Assembly: GCA_032358165.1 (NCBI GenBank)
Contig: JAALGY010000015.1
Coordinates: forward strand, 744,001-808,000
DNA: 64,000 nucleotides
Source: Diplosphaera chodatii
Taxonomy: Eukaryota > Chlorophyta > Trebouxiophyceae > Prasiolales > Stichococcaceae
Direction: 5' to 3'
Both the position numbers and the translations under genes were made by a program. Each line of letters begins with the position of its first letter. Position 1 is the stretch's first letter. Positions 1 through 9,986 of the stretch are shown in pieces. The notes beneath the pieces were generated by a model. The model saw nothing but the letters and a program-made list of their open reading frames with translations, was not told the DNA's origin and did not search any database.

Positions 1-1829
1 TACAGACCAGGATGTCGACACGCACCGGCTTTGGATAATACTCGAAGTGCAGCTCGCCCACATCTGTGCCTGATACCTTCTTCCAGCCATCCTTGGTGAC
101 ATGGTACACTGCAGGTAGTCACAGATTCCATCATCATACACCATCATCATCATCACTACGACATGATGACTGCAACTGCTAATGCGAGCACAAACCATGT
201 ACCAAGAAGTGCAGACAGCCCAGAATGCACAATCAGGTGTAAGCACTTTGCGGATTGTACGCACCACTGACAGTGCCGCCGCTGACTGCGTCCCTGAATG
301 TGGCGTGATATATCGCTCGCCGCCCCAGCTCGCATGCCTCCTCAGCGCTCATGTCCCTGCCGGACAGCCGCGCAAGCCATCAGTAGCAAACACGACTTGC
401 TCTGACCAGCAGCCCAGCGTGCGTGCGGCGGATGTGAAGCGCCACGCCAGACACATGATGTGTGGCTCGATGAGAGCAGACGAACAGTCAACATGCACTC
501 CAGCACATGACGACATGGGGCGCACCAGCGGTAGCCCTGGTCCAGCACGCCATAGGCGTACAGGCTGCCAGAGCCGACGGAGAAGCGCTGCCCCTTGGTG
601 CGCTGCCCATCGCTGTCCACATAGTACAGGCCCGGCCCGTTCAGGTCCCAGCCCGCCACCATCGTGCCCTGCATCATGCAATACTCACTACTTGCAGCCT
701 GCTCTCCTCAAAATGTGCACCGATGGTGGGCAGTTGCCATGTCAGCCTCGCAGGCAACAATTAGCATGTAAACATTCGTCCCAAAGGTGCAGGGGCAACA
801 CTCACTGAGAAGCATTTGACCAACCCTGCACAAAAGACGCTGTCTGTGACCACACCATCGGGGCCGACCGGCACTCACCATGGAGAGGCCCATGCCTTTA
901 TAGGAGTACATGGTGTTGGCCAGCAGCTTGGACGCGCCGCGCACCGTGATGCGCTTCCCATTGTTCAGCTCATACAGCCGACACTGCAGCAGCCGCAAGT
1001 CGCGCTTGTTTGGACAGGCACATGAACAACACAGACCATTGACGCAAACGTACAGCACTGACCAGTGCTCAAGCACAGCAACCACAGCGGAACGTTAGGA
1101 AATGCCGATCCATGAGCAGTGTCACTCTGTGGGCACTGTGAAGCATTCGCACGGTAGCACACCTGGCGGCCCAGGTTGCGCTGCCAGAACTGGCAGTCGG
1201 CAGCGCCGCCGGCCATGGTGCCCAACAGAAAGGGATTGATCTCAATCACCTTCTTCACCGTCTGTGATGCTGCAGTTGGATAGCACCATCAGAGGTGAGC
1301 TGTTGGGGTCAGAATGTGATGTCATGAGAACACCATGCTGACAACGCAGATCAGGCGGCGTCAGCTTGTGCAATGGTGATGTGACTGTTTGCGAGCATGC
1401 ACCACACCGGTGTGCGCACAGCCACTTTCATCAAAACAGGGCATCTTCCGGGTGTCACAAGACGCACAGATATATGATCCCATGCTGGCCCGCGAGTCCA
1501 CCGCCACGATGACGCCCTCCTTGAAGATGAAAGCCAGCGTTGTGGTGCCGTGCGCCGGCTTGACCATCTCCATCACCTCCCTCTCGAAGGAGTCCACCTG
1601 TGCAATGCAGTGTTTCAGTGACATGCGCCGTGACGCGGGCAAAGTCTGCCCTGTCAAGGCGTCACCACAACATGGCGTACACATAACATTGAGCACTCAC
1701 ATCAGCGACTTCCGGCATCGGGAAGCGCGCCATGGTGTCGCTGAGCTGCCCTGCTGGCACCGCACAGTCCACTGCTGGTCCATGCCTGCCAAGGCTGGAC
1801 TCTAGGCAGGACAGGTCCACCGCTGCCAT
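1..1829 (-). CDS. PSMB5: 20S proteasome beta5 subunit (chymotrypsin-like), 3' end cut by window
   Basis: Catalytic beta5 subunit of the 20S proteasome, the chymotrypsin-like threonine protease of the core particle. The start is taken at 1829 ([12 protein letters not shown]), followed by a propeptide of about 70 residues. The mature N-terminus is in the exon reading [16 protein letters not shown], where the first T is the nucleophile. SRASMGSYI then splices to [20 protein letters not shown], which supplies the conserved lysine region. Later exons carry GAADCQFW (near 1200), [17 protein letters not shown] (near 900), [11 protein letters not shown] and [19 protein letters not shown] (near 560-660), [19 protein letters not shown] (near 270-350), and [13 protein letters not shown] then [14 protein letters not shown] (1-110). 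At least six exons are visible. The stop codon lies left of the window. All catalytic features are intact. The gene is head-to-head with the DUF220 gene starting at 2355. Confidence 0.96.
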
Positions 1830-2354
1830 AGCGAACCAGGCGTGGCAAGTTCGACTTGTGCTGTTTAGCTGGCACCTGGACGCTTGTAAGTTCTCAAGCA
1901 AACACAGCAAAGATTGGTCTCGAAGGTGGCACCCTGTTCAAGCGTATTGCATCTGCTTGCGGCCGCAGCAGCGAAGATTGTACGTCAGAATGTGATTCTA
2001 TGACAAATGATGGAGAAGACACCCTTCTAGGCTGTGCGAAAATTGATTGCCAAATGCATCGCAAGTTCGCAACGTGCGTTGGCCGTATCTTGGGGGAAAT
2101 ACCGAAAGCCCCTCCGGTCGGCAACAGTCCCAATCGCTCTCCCCTAATGCAGGCTGCGAAGCTGTGCTGCAGGTCCGGGTCTGCACGAGGTGCAGCCTGC
2201 ACTAGACACCACAGCAGCCGACACGCTGCAAAACATCAATCACACCACCAGCTGCAGGACTGTCTCAGTTATTCAAACCTTTCTGAACTGCAATAGTTTT
2301 GGAGGCTAGCAGCACTTGCTCATTTTGAACGCAGTAGCAAGCCTCGTTCTCGCA
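1830..2354. promoter_or_regulatory. Shared upstream region of divergent genes (PSMB5 / DUF220-A)
   Basis: A 525-base gap between two divergent start codons. It must contain both promoters and 5' UTRs. I see no convincing TATA box, coding exon or RNA gene in it. The open frames there look like chance frames. Confidence 0.4.
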
Positions 2355-4200
2355 ATGGCGCCAAAGGAAGGCGTCGAAATCATCAACGTATGCGTTGCTG
2401 TCTATTAAACGTGTTTCAGTCCGTTTTGCCGTTCCATGTATCATCGGCACTGTATGGCATGCTGCCACGGTCTGCAGCACTGCCATGTGCCGTGTTGCAC
2501 GTTGTTTGCCAGCATAGCTATCATCTGTCTGATGTCATCCTTTTCACAGATGGTCGTCATTTGCAGAATGAGGGGTTTCTATGCCATATCCAGCTGCACT
2601 CCAAGCTGGATGTTCCACCGGAAGCAGCGTTCCAGATGGTCACTGACCCTGACAACTATCGGTACTTCAGGAATGTGACGGTACGTGGCTGCATCCACTC
2701 TTGCATTTCTACAATGCAGCTGGCTGTATTGATCGTCGATGCACATCAAAATGCACGTCGTGATGGCAGGCATGGTACCCATCGTGGCTATGCACACGGC
2801 CGTCGATGCAATTGCAGGACTGCACGCATCGGAAGATTGTATGCGACGATGGCAAGGGAAGGCAGCGGGTGGAGGTGGACCACAGGTCGGAGTGGCGATT
2901 TTTGTGGCACCATGGTAGCTTCACCACCAGCCTTCTTGTGGAGCAGGTGAACCAACACAGCCCTCAGCTCGCAACCCTCCCATGGGCTGCTGCCTAGTTG
3001 CACCATGGCACTGGTCTGTTGTCAGGCAAAATACCGATGACAGTCGGGTCGCTGTGAAGCTGTCTGGTGGATTTGCAGGATCAAAATGCCAGAGTGATGG
3101 CCTTTAAGCTCCGCAAGCCGGGATTCATGTCACAGTTTGAGGGCTTTTGGCGGATGGAGGCGCTACCTGGCAACAAGGGGGTGAGTGCAGAAATTTGTCT
3201 CCTACAGCAAACGCTTGTAACTCAGTCCAGCTTCATAGTGTGTGTGCAGCTGGCCATCACTTAGTCACCACAATGCTTATTATTGGTAATGCAGGGAACG
3301 TTTGGAGTGCTGCACCAAAACCTACTGCCGTGTGTATCGGCACCCGGCCTCAACTGGCTGGTCACCAAGGTCTGCAGGGCGCAAATAGAAAACATGTTGA
3401 AGGATCTAAAGAGCGAGATCCGACGAGTCAACAAGGGTATGTCCTATGCAAGATGCCTGCTGGCAGTAGTGGAATGATCACCTGCAGCAAAAGGTGTCAG
3501 CATGACAGGTGCCTGCAAGCAGTACGGGTGGCGCGCTGCAGGTGATCCTATACCAGCAGAGCAACAGGAGAAGTTGGCAGCGGGCGACCGTTCTTGGGCG
3601 CAGCCTGACTTCAAGAGCCGCCAAGCAGACGTGGATGGCACGTGAGTCCTGCATCGCTGGCGAATGTGCCCTGCGCCACACTTTGTGGATAGCTACCAAG
3701 GACAATTTTGACTGCGTCTGCAGCAATGGAGTGCCGTCAGTCGTGGCCGACAGCCCAGCGCCAGATGCGACAGAGCAGCAGAGTCCCGCTGAGGCGGACG
3801 CTGACGACTGGCCGCTGCTGAAAGCAGGTAGCTGGTCATGCTGTACCAAATGTCGCAAAAATGTGATGCTGCCCCAAATGTCGCAAGAATGTGGCAGTCC
3901 AAAGCCATCTGCCACCTAGCTCCCCGTCGCTTACATGTGAGCATCCTTTTCCTTGTGCTTGCAGCGGAGGGCAACATGATTTCACCCTTGCCAGAGCGGC
4001 ATGCAGGTAACTCGACATGCTTGTGTTGGTGCATCACAGGCCAGGGCATGCCGTCTGTGTTGCCGTTGCTGTCTGATAGCACACATTCTGAGGTGTTGAC
4101 GTCGTGCATGCAGGCGCCAAACAGCGAGAGCCACCACCTGTGGCGATTCAGTAAACGACATCGCCGTGCATGGTCATCGTACTGCCATCATGGACGGTGA
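2355..4200 (+). CDS. DUF220-family START-like protein, tandem copy A
   Basis: Member of the plant and algal DUF220 family (PF02713), a START/polyketide-cyclase-like fold of unknown ligand. The proposed start is MAPKEGVEIIN at 2355. Exons then read EGFLCHIQLHSKLDVPPEA and DPDNYRYFRNV (2570-2680), RQRVEVDHRSEWRFLWH and GSFTTSLLVEQ (2820-2946), FKLRKPGFMSQFEGFWRME (3080-3180), and LHQNLLPCVSAPGLNWL with AQIENMLKDLKSEIRRVNK (3295-3437). The order W-RFLW, F-GFM--FEG-W and a C-terminal helix on an AQIE-ML motif matches Arabidopsis DUF220 proteins. A poorly conserved acidic tail follows in short exons (GDPIPAEQQEK at 3541, DATEQQSPAEADADDW near 3770, EGNMISPLPERHAG near 3967). The tail is the least certain part; the last open frame closes at 4200. 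It is paired with copy B just downstream. Confidence 0.78.
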
Positions 4201-4626
4201 ACCAATTGCGAAGCTGCAGGGAAGGAAATTTTGATGGACTGAAGAGTGAAGACCTTGATATTGATTAGGATTGGTTTAGGAAACTGGTTACGTAAAATTA
4301 ATGTCGAGGTGTTCGGTTGGTCGAGCAGAGTGGATACGCCTTGTACACTGCGAAACATGACTGACGATAGCACATGCTGGATGTTGACCGATTTTGACCC
4401 GTCTCTGTCATGTAACGCTGACGCCTCGCGTTGATCATAAAGATTTGTAGTGAACGTCGTCCTTGCCAAGGTCCAAGAGCCAGATCAGCGCACAGCGTGC
4501 AGCTGGGTTTGTCAGATGGCTGTATGTCTGAGTCATATCGGCCACCTTTTATGGTCGGCTGCATCTGGTGTAGCCCGCAGGCCTTGATATTGGTCAAGGC
4601 TGCACACCGCAGTTTGCAACTGAAGA
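4201..4626. other. Spacer between tandem DUF220 genes
   Basis: A 426-base gap separating copies A and B, presumably the 3' UTR of A and the promoter of B. No exon or repeat is evident. It does not obviously resemble the region upstream of copy A, so the duplicated block seems to include the coding region rather than the promoter. Confidence 0.35.
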
Positions 4627-6403
4627 ATGAACATGACAGCACCCCATGCAGCGCCACAAGAGGGCATTGAGATCACGCAGGCAAGTGCCGGCAAGAAATA
4701 CCGCGCATTCACGCTGCTCATGTGTTTGCTATATACCCAAACACCGGCGGCAGTGCACTCAATCTGGCGCATTGGCGGCTGTGCTGTACCACGCCAAACT
4801 CGTGTATATGTAGTAAGGCAGTTGAGGGTCTCCTGACGCGCAGAATGCTGGTTTCATGTGCCACATCGCCATGCACGCCAAGCTGGACGTGCCACACGAG
4901 ACAGCGTTTGGCGTAATCAGCGATCCCGACAATGCGCGCCTGTTTCGCAACATCGATGTGCGCAGATGACCTACCTCTCGCTAGAAGTGCTGTGCAGCTT
5001 GGCGTCTGCGACCTCAAATGGCGTTGCTCATCTCCCTTCATCATGTCCAAGGTCATGGTTGCACAGGAGTGCACACACCGCCAGGTGCTCTATGACAATG
5101 GCCGCGGGCGGCAGCGGGTCGAGGTCGATCACAAGTCGGCGTGGCGGTTCATGTGGCACAGTGGCAGCTTCACCACCAGCCTCCTCGTCGAGCAGGTGGG
5201 TGTCACTGGTTGAACATGCTTTTGATCACGGTCCTCATTGAACTGACTGCGATGGAGCTTAGAAATGCAAATCCCATGGGCAGTAGAGCCTTTGCTGCTG
5301 CAGGACGACGATGCAAAGGTGATGGCGTTCCGGCTGCGGAAGCCGGGGTTCATGCAGAATTTCGAGGGATTTTGGCGTATGGAACCGTACCCGGGCAACG
5401 CACAGGTCTGCGGCTGCAATCGCTCAGATGTACACAAGGGCTCTACTTTCGCTCATATCTGTTTTCATGGGCTGGCAAGAGAGGCGGACAACACTCTCTC
5501 AGTTGCTTCTGGCTTTCAGCAGCTCGATGTCTGTATGCGCAGGCGACGCTGGCGGTGCTGCACCAGAATGTGCTGCCATGCGTGTCTGTGCCGGGGCTGA
5601 ACTGGGTGATCACCAAGATCTGCCAAGCGCAGATCGAGGCCATGCTGAATGACGTAAAGGACGAGGTGTCCCGGATTAAAGATGGTGTGCGACTGAATGC
5701 TGCCACTCCACTGCCATGACTCTGGCTCATGCATGGTGTCCTTATGGCACACCATCTCCTGGCACCTACAGCTTGGTGCGATTGCAGTGCCACACCTCAC
5801 CCCCGGTTGAGCACTGTCACACAAGGAGCGTGCTGTGCAACAGGAAAGCCCATACCAGCAGACCAGCAGAAGAAGATGCAGGGGAAACGTGTGTGGGCAC
5901 GGCCACCCATCCAGGGCTTCGCCATTGATGTTGACAGGTGCGGTTGGTTGATGTACACACACCACCCTCGGTCCGAGCGTGCTGCACTGGTATCACAAGT
6001 ACAATGCTACCAGCTCGGAAACGGGCAAGGCTCCTGAGTAAACCCAGTGCTGCCCTCCTTCCATGTTGCACAGTGATGATGACAGCCCGCGGGCTGCGGC
6101 GTCAAGCCCGCAGCCACCGATTGGCTTCGCGCGGGCAACTTCGGCACAAGCGGACGAGTGGGAGTTGCTCAACGCAGGTGGCTGTGGCACATGTCATCTG
6201 CATGCTGCACGGACCACACATAGCTTGCACGTTCGTGCTCATGCATGCTCACTGGCTGACAAGCTTAGTTGTACTGCGCAGCTGAGCACAACATGATCAC
6301 TCCATCTGAAGAAAGTGAAGGTGATGATGCAGTTGTTGTTGCAACGGACTTGTCCTATTCCCTGGCTGCTCGTTTCGAGGTACTATTAGATAAAACGATA
6401 TCA
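4627..6403 (+). CDS. DUF220-family START-like protein, tandem copy B
   Basis: Paralogue of the upstream gene with the same exon order. The start is at 4627 (MNMTAPHAAPQEG), with a second in-frame ATG at 4633. Intron 1 has a GC donor (ACGCAG|gcaagt). Exons read AGFMCHIAMHAKLDVPHET and DPDNARLFRN (4841-4960), THRQVLYDNGRGRQRVEVDH and WRFMWHSGSFTTSLLVEQ (5070-5195), FRLRKPGFMQNFEGFWRMEP (5310-5405), LHQNVLPCVSVPGLNWV and AQIEAMLNDVKDEVSRIKD (5547-5684), GKPIPADQQKKMQGKRVWAR (5843-5937), and an acidic tail closing near 6403. Introns fall at the same places as in copy A wherever both can be read, but lengths and intron sequences differ, so the duplication is not very recent. The ligand is unknown; START-like folds usually bind hydrophobic molecules. 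Confidence 0.8.
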
Positions 6404-7102
6404 TGATGATGCGCCATATGGCTGAAATGCAGATGAGCCAGCAACTGTCGCCATAAGCTGAACGTGCAGCACACACCAGGGTGGATGGACCAGTTTGCTG
6501 CACGTAGGCCTACGCTACGAAGTTAGGAAGCCTGGTGTCAGGGCTGCATACCACTAGTCACTTGTTACGAAGTTAAGCATCTGGCAGCACGGCCACATAG
6601 CAACAGTACTTGTGCCACCGGTGAGTGGTTACCAACTCATTAGCATAATGTCAGTCAGGGTCAGTTCGGTGTCCATCGGAGTTCAGTGCTGTCTGTATGT
6701 GTACATATATGTGTATGCCATTTCTGGGTGCTGACTGATTTACAGGCTTACCATTATACAGGCATAAACACATGTTATTGCATCGCTCGCACAGCGCAAG
6801 TCCAATGTCCTACAGCCGGTTGCAACAAAGAACACCGCATATGTATCATAACTGACATGGTTCATACAAATGTACAAATGGTGATCTGAAAGCTGGAATA
6901 TCCAATCAGAGTACTTTGCTGCCCTTGTGCAGCCATGTGGCACGCCATGCCCTAGCATTGCATTGACGGCTGTGCCACCCAACAAAGCATAAGGGTTGCC
7001 TTGTTCTGCAGCTCGTATGACACTTTCTGTTGGCACACCCTGCCCACCGCTGCCGCCGCCCTGGCGGCATTAAGCGCCGTTGTGCAGGTGCAGCAGCTTG
7101 GG
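6404..7102. other. Tail-to-tail spacer with a weak 5S-rRNA-like patch
   Basis: A 699-base gap between DUF220-B and the 3' end of the small heat-shock gene. No protein exon is recognisable. Around 6541-6640 there are short stretches reminiscent of 5S rRNA (GCATACCA, CGAAGTTAAGC, CAGTACT, GGTGAGTGG in that order), but spacing is wrong for an intact gene. A near copy of the CTACGAAGTTAGG motif occurs about 50 bases earlier. Confidence 0.3.
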
Positions 7103-8644
7103 TCAGGCGTTGCTGGGGCCAGCACCGTTAGTGTCGTCATCAACCGCCACATACTCATCGTCACTCGAGTCGACAGGGATGTCCTGCGGCTTGGGGCCCT
7201 CCTTCCGGGGCATGACGACACGCAGCACGCCGTGCTCCTGCGACATCACAACAGAACAATCCACGTCACGGACATGACGCAGTCACGCAGGACACTGCAC
7301 ACAGCTGCGGGATGCTCAACAGACAGGAGTAGTGACACAGCCAAAGACACCACCGTGAGCACAAAGGAAGCCGAGCGCTCACCAGCTTGGCTGTGATCTT
7401 TGACACCTCAACGTCGTCCCACAGCCGGAAGGTGCGGTCGAAGGAGGTGAAGGCGTGGCGCTCCCCGATGATCCGCTCGGCCTCGGCTGCATTGCGCTCA
7501 GGCAGCTTGCCCTTGATCGTCAGCTTGTTGTCGGCAATCTGCAGCAGGCACATATGCACGTCAGCATGTTGCAAAGCCCACAGGCAGATGATGACATGCG
7601 GTGTGCACAAATCAACCTCAAAGGTGGAATGCAGCAGCTGCACAAGCAGCTGTCTCACAAACGTAAAGGTGATGCATGACGTGAGAACCGTTGGGAAAAC
7701 GACCGGCTCACACCTTGACATCGACGTCCTTCTTGGTGAAGCCTGGCAGGTCTGCGATGAGCGTGAACTGGTGCTCCTCCTTCAGGACGTCAACGCGCGG
7801 AGCCTCTGCAGCATGGCAGCAGACCAGCTGCTCAGTGCACATCGGCACAACAGCAGTAGTTCCATGCACGTCAGCAGATATACCACGCGAGTCCACACAA
7901 TGATGAACGTGCATGAGCAACAGCTGGTGTAGAAGCACAGTGGTCAAACACATCGCACAAGCCAGCAGGCCAGCTGAGTAGAGAGGCACACCGACATGGC
8001 AGTGGGGCGGGCGCGGGCCAAATGGCGGCGGCGGGCCGTGCGGTGGCCCAAACGGCGGGGTGCCGAATGGTGGGGGACCGAAGTGGCCGTGGTGGTGGTG
8101 TCCGTGGCCGTGGCGGCCGTGGCGGCCGTGGCAGCCGCGACCGCCCCTGCCACCCCTGCCACCGCGGTGCTCCCCGTCATGGCCATGTGGCGGCATGCCG
8201 AAGGGCGACGCGCCCATGAACATCCTGCAAAAAGTCAGCCATCGGCTGTCGACGTGCGTTGAGCGGCAAATACTTCGAGGAAGCGTCGAGAACAGGCAGC
8301 AAGCAGCTACCCTATGTCAAGCAGCTGGTCGTATTCAGGACACCGGCAGGCATTGCGCATATGAATCGGTCAAGTAAGCGCTACAAAGTGGTGTTTGGCG
8401 GCATTACACAGACGGCCGCTTACTGGAAGGGTCCGAAGGCTCCGCCAGCTCCGAAACCAGACCCAGCAGATGCGCCCGCACCACAGCGCCATCCCGGCCC
8501 GCCGCAGCGTCCGCGGCGCTCGCTCGGACCAGCATCGTTCTGATCTTCATTGGGTTTGGCTTCCGCTTCTGCCTCGCTTTCCGTTTCCAGCATGTTCAGC
8601 CAGCTCTGCTGCTGCAGCATCTGCTCATATAGTGAGCTATCCAT
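7103..8644 (-). CDS. Small heat-shock protein (alpha-crystallin domain) with Gly/His/Pro-rich N-terminus
   Basis: ATP-independent holdase chaperone of the HSP20 family, about 280 residues. Five exons fit in frame: 8424-8644, 8224-7992, 7805-7714, one around 7545-7392 and one ending at the stop at 7103. The start is MDSSLYEQMLQQQSWLNM at 8644. Exon 2 is a low-complexity segment with GGRGGRGGRG, then HGHGHHHHGHF and PP-x-FG repeats. The alpha-crystallin domain follows: APRVDVLKEEHQFTLIADLP, then IADNKLTIKGKLPERN, then FDRTFRLWDDVEVSKITAKL, then EHGVLRVVMPRKEG. The last of these holds the conserved G-V-L motif. The C-terminal tail has D-I-P-V (an I-x-I/V-type oligomer contact) and an acidic end. 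No clear targeting peptide is seen, so a cytosolic or nuclear location is likely. I did not find a convincing heat-shock element upstream. Confidence 0.92.
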
Positions 8645-9053
8645 GATTGTCTGTAGTCGAAACACAGTAAGGCGTATCGAGTGAAGTAAAGAGGATTGTG
8701 ACGGTGCTTCGGAGTGCAGCTTGCGTTTGCGCACGCATCAGAAGCAGCTGGAAGATCTCATCACGCAATCGTTGCAAGCTGGCGCACACCTGGCTTGGAC
8801 GCGACGAAGCCACACGGGTGGAAGTATGATTGGATGCAGGATGCAACGCACACTCGCTCTACCAGACAATTGATTATGCTCAACGAGCAGATGAGCACTG
8901 TGAACCTGTTCTAGCTGCGACGTTGCATCCACGAGAGCTGCGCTGTGCAACCTCGCGCGTGTTTCCGTGATCTACAGCCAGATTGTGGAGGGTTTGGCAC
9001 CGACTTGACGTACTCATTGCCCACCTACATAGTCCTCAGCGTGGTTTGGCACC
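8645..9053. promoter_or_regulatory. Shared upstream region of sHSP and NDUFB4 genes
   Basis: A 409-base divergent intergenic region. Two GAA triplets near 8750 and 8760 lie ten bases apart but do not make a canonical nGAAnnTTCn array. No TATA box was found. Nothing else is identifiable. Confidence 0.35.
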
Positions 9054-9820
9054 ATGGCCGGCGTCATGCGCGCCGGCAAGCTCGCCACAAGGTGAGGCGC
9101 AACTGGCTTGCGCTCTGCAGACTTGCCGGGCATGATGCCGCACAATGATGCACAGCGCAGACGGGGCACAGGCTTAACGTCCTAGTGCCTCGAAGTGTTG
9201 AGAGCCCAGTCGAATGCAGGGAACACCGCTCCTGTGGTACACAGCTCAGTGTTGCCAAGCCTTGCTGTGCGTAAAACGCAGGGTGGCGCAGACCGTGCAG
9301 TTGCAGACGCAGCAGACCCGCAGCGTGGGCAACCTGCCCGTGAAGACAGACAAGTAGGTCCTGGAGCGACGGCAGTCGTTTGTCTGCAGTGTTATTTTGC
9401 AAGATTGTCCTGGAAGACCGTCCTGCGGTGCGCTTCCCTGCCGCACGGCACCAAGGTTTGTGCTGTCATTACACTACATAGGTACATCGAACAGTGGTCA
9501 ACATATAGAGAACATATTCCCTTCGCCAACGGCTTCACGTGGAACACACGGACGCTGACAACGATCGCCCTCTGGGCCGGGGTGTTCCCATACTTTGTGT
9601 ATACGGTAAGCTTTGTCAAGCGTAAGGTGTGTTACACGGTTTACGTGAGCGCCTGACATGTTCCAACCGTCGAGATGCGGCAATGAGGGGCGATGTGCCA
9701 GGCAAGCAGCACTTGCCGTGGTGTGCCTCCAATGAACGGTCTCTGGCTCTGCAGGTGACCACTGCAGAATTCCACCATTCAGACGAGCTGTACAAGCGGA
9801 AGAAGCGGGAGACTTTATGA
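9054..9820 (+). CDS. NDUFB4: Mitochondrial complex I accessory subunit NDUFB4-like
   Basis: Small accessory subunit of the membrane arm of NADH:ubiquinone oxidoreductase. Four exons (9054-9091, 9282-9353, 9482-9605, 9755-9820) sum to 300 bases and encode 99 residues in one frame. The start is MAGVMRAGKLATR. The signature is KYIEQWSTYREHIPFANGFT then WNTRTL, followed by a single hydrophobic helix (TIALWAGVFPYFVYTV) and a basic end, ELYKRKKRETL. This is the layout of plant NDUFB4: a W-x-x-x-R-E segment, F-x-W-T/N-x-R, one membrane span, and a charged C-terminus. The basic N-terminal 35 residues are longer than in land plants and could aid mitochondrial targeting. It is divergent from the sHSP gene and converges on the SPRING-like gene 166 bases downstream. 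Confidence 0.88.
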
Positions 9821-9986
9821 GGCCACTGTTTTGGAGTGTGCAGACCTGATGCTTGCCACATCGTCTTGTATGCAGTCCCGTGTCGAAATGCACATGGTTG
9901 AATAAACTTGCAAGGCGCAGCGAGCCAGCTATGACCTGTCGAGCCTGTTACATACGGTGTCACTTTGGGTGTGCACTAAGGAAGCA

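Noticed and set aside
182..808. A 208-codon + strand frame
   Set aside because: It is the antisense shadow of proteasome beta5 exons.
8740..8770. Possible heat-shock element upstream of the sHSP
   Set aside because: Only two GAA triplets in phase; no inverted TTC unit, so below the standard for an HSE.
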